Below, in pieces: positions 49,227 through 56,842 of a DNA stretch of 64,000 nt. The DNA is from Hyphomicrobiaceae bacterium. GTDB taxonomy: Bacteria > Pseudomonadota > Alphaproteobacteria > Rhizobiales > Hyphomicrobiaceae. Numbering within the stretch: the stretch's first letter is position 1; each line of letters opens with the position of its first letter. The DNA lies in the NCBI GenBank assembly GCA_022844275.1, contig JALHMB010000008.1, positions 124,001 through 188,000 on the forward strand. The letters run 5' to 3'. The position numbers and the translations under genes are program-made. The notes below the pieces were generated by a model that was given only the letters and a program-made list of their open reading frames with translations, had not been told where the DNA came from and did not search any database.

Positions 49227-49240
49227 TGACGGGTAGATAT

Positions 49241-49528
49241 ATGCGTTCGAAGGCGAACAAAGGTAGGCGACGTGCGAGAGCGGCAAGCGGAGCAGAGCGA
49301 CAGGCCGCGTACCGGCGGAGACACCTCGACGAGATTGACACGCTCGACAGTGCGCGCTTGAACATGATCGTCTCGACCGCGACCAAGCGTGCGCTGGAGC
49401 GGTTAGCACTGCGTTACGCAGTAACGCAACGCGAGATGCTGCAGAGGATCGTCGAGGAGGCGGAGCGGACAGCCACCGGCGATCTCTCGAGTTCCGAACT
49501 GCGCCGCTACTATGGGGCGACAGGTTGA
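49241..49528 (+). CDS. small ribbon-helix-helix-like DNA-binding protein
   Basis: A 95-residue basic protein. A positively charged N-terminal arm (KANKGRRRARAASGAERQ) leads to AYRRRH and then to RLNMIVSTATKRALERLALRYAVTQREMLQRIVEE, which reads as a short beta strand and two helices, the ribbon-helix-helix pattern of CopG/RepB-like regulators. Palindrome-like elements lie 15 bp before the start, 122 bp before it, and inside the gene, which strongly suggests autoregulation. It directly follows jetD on the same strand and could control the Wadjet region. The ATG at 49241 is preferred over 49226, which lies in the operator. Confidence 0.68.
   Translation: MRSKANKGRRRARAASGAERQAAYRRRHLDEIDTLDSARLNMIVSTATKRALERLALRYAVTQREMLQRIVEEAERTATGDLSSSELRRYYGATG
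49413..49425 (+). promoter_or_regulatory. 13-bp palindrome-like element, copy 4
   Basis: GTTACGCAGTAAC inside the small RHH gene, in codons for L-R-Y-A-V-T. The same DNA word is read in a different frame in jetC, so the protein sequence cannot be the shared constraint. Confidence 0.6.
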
Positions 49529-49568
49529 GAGCTTTCTGTACTAGCTCTCGCACATTCCCGCTGCTGTA

Positions 49569-49680
49569 TCACTTAATGGCAGTGGTGTCTGGCGCCGACT
49601 GCAAAGAACGTGTGCGGTCCGACCGAAGATAGGCTTTAGATCGTCGCGGAGACGGCCTCCCATCGAACCCATGCAGAGAA
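49569..49680. repeat. dispersed imperfect repeat, copy B
   Basis: Shares TCACTTAATGGCAGTGGT, TGCGGTCC, TTAGATCGTCGCGGA and CCATGCAGAGAA blocks with 31348-31460, in the same order. It fills most of the 315-bp gap 49529-49843, where no gene is seen. The copy carries small insertions and deletions relative to the other. Confidence 0.65.
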
Positions 49681-49843
49681 CGAGGTCATCGTCGTCCTAG
49701 CGGCATCCGGTCATAGAGTTCGAGCCATCTTGAGTGCTTGAGTCTGACAAGCGACGCTGCGTAGATGCCTGCGCTAGATTTGGCCGCAACGGCTAGATAG
49801 CTAAGCTACGCGTTGACAAATATGCACAGCTGCTCATTCCAGC

Positions 49844-52800
49844 CTACGAGCGCCTTGCTGGCAAAGCGCTGAAGCCCTCTGGATCGATAATTTTTGCCAT
49901 CTCGAGGTAACGGCAGAAGGCATTGGCCAGCTGGATCTGCCGTGGAGTCTTGCATTCCACTTCGAACACCGCTGGTGAGCTCACCAATACCGGGACGCAC
50001 TTGGCCCGGGACGTCGCGACGTTGAAGCGGTTGAGACTGTACAGGAACTCCATGCCGCGTGGTGCATCCGTATTGCTCGATGTGGCTGTTGAGTAGATTG
50101 CGATCGCGGCCTGCTGGCCCTGGAACTTGTCGACCGTGCCGACATGAGCGCCGGGCAGCCGCTGTTGGATCTCGAACACCTGCGCATTGTAGGGCGTGAT
50201 GATGATGATGTCGGCAAGCGTTAGCGGCCGTTCCTTCCCGTCTTTGTCGATCCAGGTCGGTGCATCCGCCAGCACGTGATCGACCAGCAACTTGACGGCG
50301 TCGGCCTCTTCAGGCGAGCAATTCTGGTTCCCTGTATGAACAACCGGCAGATAGAAAAGCCCGGCACCGGTGAGCGGTGCGCCGCCTTTGACGCACATCT
50401 TCTTGAGCTCATCGCGCGACCTGAGCTTGCCCTCATAGAATAGCTCGGATGTGAATGCGCAGATGTCCGGGTGCAGCCGCCAGGTCTCTGCCAGGAACAG
50501 ACCTTTGCCCTCCGGAATGGTCTGCAATCCGCCGAGCAGATGATTGAGCGCCGACACATCCGTTCCTTCCGGATGGCTGCCCTGCATGGGCTGATCGAGT
50601 TGCTGAGGATCGCCGATCAGGACAACAGTCTTCGCGCACGGCGACACTGCTAGCACATTGGCCAGCGACATCTGCGCTGCCTCATCAACGAACAGCACGT
50701 CCAGGGTATCGGCGGCATCCGGCCTTGCCCAAACCCACGCTGTCGCGCCACCCACCTGCACCGCTCCGCCCAATGCGCCCAGCAAGTTCTCGTTCTTCTT
50801 GGGGAAAGAGAGCTTGTGTTGCGGTTCTTCAGACTCGGCTGCCTTGTGCGCACATTGCAGCGCGACCTCGCGCTCCTCTGAGATCTTGATCGTCTCATCG
50901 ATGAGATTGCGAATGACCTTGTGACTGTTCGCGGTGATGCCAACGGTCTGACCGCGCCGCACACACTCGACAATCATGTTGGCGCCAACATAGGTTTTGC
51001 CCGCACCGGGCGGTCCCTGGATCGGCAGAATGCCACCATCGAGATGCGCACATAGCCGCAAGGCCGCATCGAGTGGCGTCTCGCCGTCCATCTTCAATGC
51101 TTCCCCGCCGATACGCGGCGCCGCCTTGAGGAGCAGATCGCGGGCCGCTTGGTATGGCCCGCTCCCAGTCAGCCCGTGCTGCACGACGTATTCGCCGATG
51201 CGCACTAGGGCCTCGGCCATCACCTTGGTATCGACCACATCATGGGCATACACGGCACCGGCGTGCGTGGCTGCAGTGTCCTGGCGCTTCTTGATGTCGA
51301 TAGTGCGGTCTTCGAACGAGATGGCCTCGACAGAGCCGTACTTGTTGCCGCCTGTTTGGTGTAATGGCTCTCCGCCGCGCAGATCCGTTTCTTGCGCCAA
51401 GAAACCGTAACGGTGGATCGGCGCTTTGGCGGTTCCGCCCACAGCGCCGATGAAGGTTAGGCCGGAAAGCCCGGACTTCTCATCGAAGAGATCATCCTGC
51501 GAAAGGGATCCGAGCCGGAAGTACTCCCACCACACCGCCTTCTGCTCCCGCCGATGCCAATCGAGAATATGCGCCAGCAGCCATTTGCCGCTCTGCTCTT
51601 GGCTCTGCTCGCTGCTATCGGCCGGAATATCGGCTGTGAGCGCGGTTACGATCTTCTCGACTTTGAGCAGCCAATCAGTGATTTTCTCGTTCGGTGCACC
51701 GTCCCCTGGCGCGGGACGAGGAATGTCGGAGCCTGCGGCCAGCTGCTTGGCCCGTAGCTCCTCGAGCCAGTTGCGCAGCGCCAGTGCCGATCGGCAGTCC
51801 TCGCCGTTGTAGGCGAGCACGACCGCCTTCGTCTCCTCGGTGATGGCCGGCGCGTCTCCAAGCTCTAGATGCGCTTGCAGTCGTGCGAGCGCAGCGTTCG
51901 CATCCGCAAGCGGGGTTTGCCTCTCGAACCCGAAGAAGTATTCGAGCCGCTTGATAGAATAGCTCTCTACGCTCGCTCGCAACGCATGCCGCACGACCTG
52001 ATAGAGGTCCACGAACAGCCCAGCCCGCAACATGCGGTCGATCTCCTCCTCGCGCGTGGCATAGCGGCCCATGACCCGTTTGAGCGCGCCAGGCTCGTAC
52101 GGCGCGTAGTGATAGACGTGAAGATGGGGATGACGCTGCCATCGCTTTATCACGAAATCGACGAGGCGCTCGAACGCCTGCTTCTCGTCGGTGCGCGTCA
52201 GCGCCCAGTCATGATGGTGAAGAAGCTGACCTCCCTCCACGGTCACGTAGCCGAAAAGGTACTCAAGACCATGCTCGCCGACAAAGGGATCGCCTTCCAG
52301 ATCAAGAAAGATGTCGCCGGCTGAAGGCTCCGGCAGCCGCGTCAAGCCGAAACGCGGCTCGATAGCCATTAGCTCGAGTGACCTCGTACCGCTCTTGCGC
52401 GCCTCCACCTGGATGCGGGCCTGCTCGCGCACGCGTGTATAGGCCTGGGCCGAGCCGCGGTCTGGCTTCCAGGGCCACGGAAGTGGAACTGACGCCAGCT
52501 TTTCCGCCGTATCGGTACCACGCGCCTTCAGCTCGTTGATCTGCAGCTTGCTGATGCCGGCCACGAGACAGAGGTGATCGTCATCTCGGCGCCGCTTGTC
52601 GCACGTCTCCCACCACCGGCAGATATCGCAATGTTCCTTTGGATCTGGATAGTTTACGACGGACGGCTGCTCCAGCAGGGAGGCCTCGAGTCCTCGCTGC
52701 ACACGCCGGAAGTAGGCGGCGTAGTCCGTGTGGCGGTAGTGGAACGGCTTGAAGTCGGTCCAGGGAGCGACGACGTGCACGTATTCCGGTGTGCTGCCCT

Positions 52801-53275
52801 GCGCCTGCGTCAGCAGATCAGCATAGACACAGAGCTGCAGGATAGCGCCGGCCTTGGTCTCGCGCGCCAGCTTGGTATCAATCGGCTCATAGGACCAATC
52901 GCCAAACCGACTTTGTCCCACCACGCGCCTCAGTATATCGGCGCGGCCGCTCCACTTGCCATTCGCCAGCGCCCCCTGCACGATCACCGGCACGCCGTGC
53001 TGCATGGCCTCGATAGTCGCCGCGACGGCCTCAGGGTCTACATCGACGCCCTCGATGCGGATCACATCGAGTTCACTTGCCTTCAGGTGCTCGACGTAGT
53101 TCTGCTCATGAATTGCACCACGCTCCCACAACACTTCCAGCAGCGGATTCCAGGATTTGGGCTTTGGACGCGCGCCTTCCGCCACGGCCCGATCGAGGTC
53201 CGACAAATGCCGGCAGTTGAGATAGCTGACCAGATCGGTCGCGCTCAGGACGAATCCGTCTTCGAAAACCCGCAT
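49844..53275 (-). CDS. RecB-like nuclease (TM0106 type) fused to DEDD exonuclease and SF1 helicase
   Basis: A 1143-residue protein with three parts. Residues 1-230 form a RecB/Cas4-like nuclease: D113 (GRADIL), D133-x-K135 (PIDTKLA), Q147 and Y151, plus four cysteines (C21, C216, C219, C225) placed for an iron-sulfur cluster. Residues about 300-505 form a DEDD exonuclease-like domain starting IFLDLEGDPF (D325, E327). From residue 750 there is an SF1 helicase: GPPGAGKT (754-761), VLFVDEAAQ, VVLIGDPQQLDQP and later motifs. Such TM0106-type proteins are scattered in defence islands. It lies 92 bp after the helicase gene on the same strand, so it is probably the last gene of the TerB-BrxD-helicase operon. 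Confidence 0.87.
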   Translation of the reverse strand: MRVFEDGFVLSATDLVSYLNCRHLSDLDRAVAEGARPKPKSWNPLLEVLWERGAIHEQNYVEHLKASELDVIRIEGVDVDPEAVAATIEAMQHGVPVIVQGALANGKWSGRADILRRVVGQSRFGDWSYEPIDTKLARETKAGAILQLCVYADLLTQAQGSTPEYVHVVAPWTDFKPFHYRHTDYAAYFRRVQRGLEASLLEQPSVVNYPDPKEHCDICRWWETCDKRRRDDDHLCLVAGISKLQINELKARGTDTAEKLASVPLPWPWKPDRGSAQAYTRVREQARIQVEARKSGTRSLELMAIEPRFGLTRLPEPSAGDIFLDLEGDPFVGEHGLEYLFGYVTVEGGQLLHHHDWALTRTDEKQAFERLVDFVIKRWQRHPHLHVYHYAPYEPGALKRVMGRYATREEEIDRMLRAGLFVDLYQVVRHALRASVESYSIKRLEYFFGFERQTPLADANAALARLQAHLELGDAPAITEETKAVVLAYNGEDCRSALALRNWLEELRAKQLAAGSDIPRPAPGDGAPNEKITDWLLKVEKIVTALTADIPADSSEQSQEQSGKWLLAHILDWHRREQKAVWWEYFRLGSLSQDDLFDEKSGLSGLTFIGAVGGTAKAPIHRYGFLAQETDLRGGEPLHQTGGNKYGSVEAISFEDRTIDIKKRQDTAATHAGAVYAHDVVDTKVMAEALVRIGEYVVQHGLTGSGPYQAARDLLLKAAPRIGGEALKMDGETPLDAALRLCAHLDGGILPIQGPPGAGKTYVGANMIVECVRRGQTVGITANSHKVIRNLIDETIKISEEREVALQCAHKAAESEEPQHKLSFPKKNENLLGALGGAVQVGGATAWVWARPDAADTLDVLFVDEAAQMSLANVLAVSPCAKTVVLIGDPQQLDQPMQGSHPEGTDVSALNHLLGGLQTIPEGKGLFLAETWRLHPDICAFTSELFYEGKLRSRDELKKMCVKGGAPLTGAGLFYLPVVHTGNQNCSPEEADAVKLLVDHVLADAPTWIDKDGKERPLTLADIIIITPYNAQVFEIQQRLPGAHVGTVDKFQGQQAAIAIYSTATSSNTDAPRGMEFLYSLNRFNVATSRAKCVPVLVSSPAVFEVECKTPRQIQLANAFCRYLEMAKIIDPEGFSALPARRS

Positions 53276-53367
53276 GGCTGTATCCCTTCGCGAAGAACCG
53301 ATTTGTGCTCCTAATCGTTAGTGCAGTTGCTAAACGTGGTTCGTGTGAGCGGGGGACTCGTTAGTTG

Positions 53368-55581
53368 TTATGAGATAGGTTGCGGAAGCAAATTTTGGGC
53401 TTTCAGAATGTTTTCGTCGACGCGTGTGCGGGCAAATGCGTCCCGAAGCATCTCATCAGGCAAGTGAGCATCGTACTTCTGGCGCCGGAGTGGTTCGGCG
53501 AACGCAGCGATGGCATGGGCGGTAGGCGGACGCTGGAAAATGCTATTCAATGCGCTCTTGAATTTGTCTAGCTCGCAGTACTTGGCATGAAGCCCGATGC
53601 TGTAGGCTTCGGTGCGGATGTCCTGTGAAGCCAAAGCCAACCGCAGGGTCTCGGTTGCCTTGGTCCCCCGCCAAACGAAAAGATAAATATCGTCCCCGAC
53701 ATTCAATAGCTGTCGGCTGTGAAGATCAAGCTGGCGATACGCGTCACGCGCTTCCTGTAGCAACGTCTTTCCAACCAGGTCAAGGAACGGGTAGTTCTCG
53801 CCGCTTTCATAAACCGCCCGCATCTCATGCACGAGCTTGTCGTGCAGTGGCACACCCTCTTGGGCAGGGAACTGGGGTACTCGCCCGGCCGGCGCCGCCC
53901 TGACCATGACCACCTTTGCCCGGTCGTCGATGCTCAAAACTATCCAGCGACGCCCAGCGAACGTGAGGAAATCGCCCTCGCGCAGTGGATTGAATACGGG
54001 CACAGTACCAAGCGTCCGCTGGTCGGTGACGATGCGGTACTCGTCGTCAGTCATAAAGACCGCATAGAAATCGAACCTGTTTGCAATCGACTCTCCGACC
54101 TGCCCGAGCATCAGGATCCCATCCGGGGATTGCTCGATGAGTTTTGCCTCGTTCATGGCCCTGAGTAGTGCGGCATAGTCGTGATCCGATACCTGCGCGA
54201 ATGGCCCGGGGCCGCAGATCAGCTCGAACATCTCTCTGGCGCGTGCCCCGCCTCGCTCGCAAATATAGGCCAAGGTCTGATGCAATAGCGTTGACAGGTG
54301 CAGACCGTGGCTCCCGCCTGGCTCAACCCACTTCGAGACGAGAAGATTGACTGCCGCGACTGCTTGGACGAGTTCGAGCCGCAGAAGTTCAAATGGATCG
54401 TCCTCGGCAGGTCGATCGGGTTCTCGGACGTAGATGCGCAAGACAGACGGTTCACCTTCGCGGCGGCCACTGCGCCCGAGTCGCTGGCGTAGGCCTGCGA
54501 TCGAAGCCGGAGGTCCAACCTGCGCGACAGAGGCGACGGACCCGATGTCAATACCGAGCTCGAGTGTCGTCGTGGCAACGGCCGTGGTCGGCAGTTCGCC
54601 GGACTTGAGACGCTCCTCCAATTCCTCTCTCAAAGTCTTCGAGAGGCTCCCGTGATGAGGGAAGAACTCATTCGGTACGCGCTTGTCTTCGCTAAGGCGA
54701 CCCAGCGCGTCGGCGACGCTTTCAACGTCTTGCCGCCGCGATGCGAAAATGAGGTTGTTGCGACCGCGTAGCGCTTGATAAACGTGCCCAACGATCGCGG
54801 TCTGTGCCGGAACTAGCCGTTCTTGCTCGGGCTTTCGGCCCTCCCGCTCCGGATCGGGCTCTCGATAGCCTCTCACCTGGAGGCGGAGCTCGGGCTGGCC
54901 GAGCGAGCTTTCGATCAACCGGACGGTCTGTGGCCCATTCGGATTGAGAAAATACTGCGCGAGCGCGAAATCGCCTATCGTCGCTGACAAACCAACCTTC
55001 CGGATGCGTCTGCCGGCGGTCGCGTCGAGACGCTTTAGAAGTGACGCGAGGTGAACGCCGCGTTCGCCGGATAGAAATGCGTGCAGTTCGTCGATGACGA
55101 TGAAGCGAAGATCGTGGACCATGCGTCTCACGTCTGGCCCCCGCCGCACCAACAAGGACTCCAACGATTCCGGCGTGATGAGGACGACGCCTCTGGGCTT
55201 TTGCATCGCCTTGGCCTTCGCCGCGGCCGAGGCATCCCCATGCCACTTGATGACGGGAAGCTCCAGCCGCTCGCACAGGTCCTCCAGCCGGCGGAACTGG
55301 TCGTTGATGAGAGCCTTGAGGGGACTTAGGTAAAGAACGGCAAAACTGTCGATCTTCTCTGAAGCAGTCGTACTCAGTATCGGCAGGAACGCAGCCTCTG
55401 TCTTGCCTGCGGCCGTCGTCGCCGCAAGGATCACATCATCCTCGCTATCCAGGATGCCTCCAATCGCCTTCGCCTGGATGTCGCGGAGCTCGCTCCACCC
55501 TTTGTCCCAGATCCAATGCTGGACCCTATCGCTGAGACGATCGAAGGGAGACGGCTCAGAGTTTGAAGGTTGTGAGCTCAT
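53368..55581 (-). CDS. Lhr/BrxHI-like superfamily 2 helicase
   Basis: A protein of about 737 residues. The first 400 residues form the two RecA-like domains: RDIQAKAI, AATTAAGKTEA (residues 54-64), LYLSPLKALINDQ, the DEAH-type IVIDELHAF, LSATIGD, a THLELGID-like TTTLELGIDIG and RQRLGRSGRR. The C-terminal half resembles the winged-helix and accessory part of Lhr-family helicases (BrxHI in type 2 BREX). I use the ATG at 55581, which overlaps the upstream ATPase gene by 26 bases; the frame is open to 55632. It should unwind DNA or RNA as part of the operon's complex. Confidence 0.88.
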   Translation of the reverse strand: MSSQPSNSEPSPFDRLSDRVQHWIWDKGWSELRDIQAKAIGGILDSEDDVILAATTAAGKTEAAFLPILSTTASEKIDSFAVLYLSPLKALINDQFRRLEDLCERLELPVIKWHGDASAAAKAKAMQKPRGVVLITPESLESLLVRRGPDVRRMVHDLRFIVIDELHAFLSGERGVHLASLLKRLDATAGRRIRKVGLSATIGDFALAQYFLNPNGPQTVRLIESSLGQPELRLQVRGYREPDPEREGRKPEQERLVPAQTAIVGHVYQALRGRNNLIFASRRQDVESVADALGRLSEDKRVPNEFFPHHGSLSKTLREELEERLKSGELPTTAVATTTLELGIDIGSVASVAQVGPPASIAGLRQRLGRSGRREGEPSVLRIYVREPDRPAEDDPFELLRLELVQAVAAVNLLVSKWVEPGGSHGLHLSTLLHQTLAYICERGGARAREMFELICGPGPFAQVSDHDYAALLRAMNEAKLIEQSPDGILMLGQVGESIANRFDFYAVFMTDDEYRIVTDQRTLGTVPVFNPLREGDFLTFAGRRWIVLSIDDRAKVVMVRAAPAGRVPQFPAQEGVPLHDKLVHEMRAVYESGENYPFLDLVGKTLLQEARDAYRQLDLHSRQLLNVGDDIYLFVWRGTKATETLRLALASQDIRTEAYSIGLHAKYCELDKFKSALNSIFQRPPTAHAIAAFAEPLRRQKYDAHLPDEMLRDAFARTRVDENILKAQNLLPQPIS

Positions 55582-56842
55582 CGTCTCCGTCTCCCGCTGG
55601 TTCGGTATCCCTTTCCAGCGAAGTCCTGACAATAAGGTCGGACCATGCGGTGGATGGGTTTTGCTCTAGCGTCGACAGCATCTGGACGAACGCACGCACC
55701 GAATTGCGCGGCGTCTGGAAGTATGCATCTCCGATGTGCTTGTTGCAGTGGGCCATGAAGGCTTCAATGGCCTCATCGGGAACGAGGTTCTTGGAGTCGT
55801 CACCGGACGCAAAAACACGGCGCACGTTCTCAAGCAGAACATGCAGGTCTTCTGGAGTCAGATTGGCAAGCCGTAACACGGGGCCGGAAAAGTCGACACG
55901 GCCATCGCTGCTGAACGGGTTTTCCGCGAGCCGGGATTGCAACGCGGCGTAGCTGTAAAGGCCGCGACGGGTGTCCATAAGGAACTCGGGCGTCCCGCCC
56001 AGATAGAACCCAAGCCCTTTCACGTCGCCTTGTAGGACGTCATTGAGGATCCGCAAGACTTGTTCGTAATTCTGTTGGCGCGAGACGCTGTGCTGCATTT
56101 TGTAGAGGTTGACCATCTCGTCGAGAATGACCAGCAGGCCCGCATAGCCGGCCGCCTGGACAAACACAGAGAGCAGCTTCAGGTGATCGTAGACGGTATC
56201 GTCATCGACGAAGGTTCTGACGCCCAACGCCCTTTGGGCGTCGGTTTTGGTCGTAAACTCGCCGCGCAGCCAGCGTACGGCATCGGACTTGAGCTGATCG
56301 TTACCCTCGGCATGACCTCGGCAGAACGCACTGACCACGGCGACAAAATCGAATCCACCATTGTAGTCTCGAAGTGGCGCCAGACGTTCTTGGATAATCG
56401 CATCTGTGGATTTGCTTGCGTGGGCTGCGGCCTGGTTGGCGTCCCCAATCAACCGTTCGACGACGCTTTGCAGAGCGCCACCGTCCGGCTTGGCTCGCGT
56501 CGACATCGTGCGCACGGCTTCCTGGTATAAGTTGCGCGCTTGACCACCAGAAGCGTGAAGCCTGCGGTCTGGAGCCAGATCGACGTGCATGGTCACCAGA
56601 CGCTTCTCGAGGGCAAGTGATCGAATAAGGTTCAGGTAGAATGTCTTGCCCGCTCCGTAGGGACCGATCACGACACGGAACGCACCTCCTTTGTCGGCGA
56701 TGCGGTCGATATCCTGGATGGCCGCCTTGACCTCGCTGACGCGTCCGACCTGGATGTGCTGCAAGCCCACGCGAGGCACTACGCCTGCGCTTAGGGCCTG
56801 GATGATGGTGTCGCGGTCACGCGGTCGGATGGGCGCGGTCAT
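55556..56842 (-). CDS. BrxD-like P-loop ATPase (DUF2791)
   Basis: A 428-residue AAA-like ATPase. Walker A is GPYGAGKT at residues 60-67 and Walker B LVILDE at 237-242, with the BrxD-family pattern of EMVNLYKMQHSVSRQQNYEQVLRILND and KGLGFYLGGTPEFLMDTRRGLYSYAALQSRL. In type 2 BREX, BrxD pairs with the BrxHI helicase; here the same pair is encoded with a TerB-domain protein and no PglX methyltransferase or PglZ phosphatase. It overlaps the TerB gene by four bases (ATGA) and the helicase by 26, so all three should be made in fixed amounts. Confidence 0.9.
   Translation of the reverse strand: MTAPIRPRDRDTIIQALSAGVVPRVGLQHIQVGRVSEVKAAIQDIDRIADKGGAFRVVIGPYGAGKTFYLNLIRSLALEKRLVTMHVDLAPDRRLHASGGQARNLYQEAVRTMSTRAKPDGGALQSVVERLIGDANQAAAHASKSTDAIIQERLAPLRDYNGGFDFVAVVSAFCRGHAEGNDQLKSDAVRWLRGEFTTKTDAQRALGVRTFVDDDTVYDHLKLLSVFVQAAGYAGLLVILDEMVNLYKMQHSVSRQQNYEQVLRILNDVLQGDVKGLGFYLGGTPEFLMDTRRGLYSYAALQSRLAENPFSSDGRVDFSGPVLRLANLTPEDLHVLLENVRRVFASGDDSKNLVPDEAIEAFMAHCNKHIGDAYFQTPRNSVRAFVQMLSTLEQNPSTAWSDLIVRTSLERDTEPAGDGDDELTTFKL

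Noticed and set aside
49106-49425. Palindromes considered as a CRISPR-like array or a replication origin
   Set aside because: The copies are irregularly spaced (108 and 199 bp, and one 1.4 kb away), there are no equal spacers and no AT-rich unwinding region; operator sites are the simpler reading.
55556-56842. Complete BREX system
   Set aside because: Only BrxD- and BrxHI-like genes are present; PglX, PglZ and the other hallmark genes are absent from the surrounding 64 kb.
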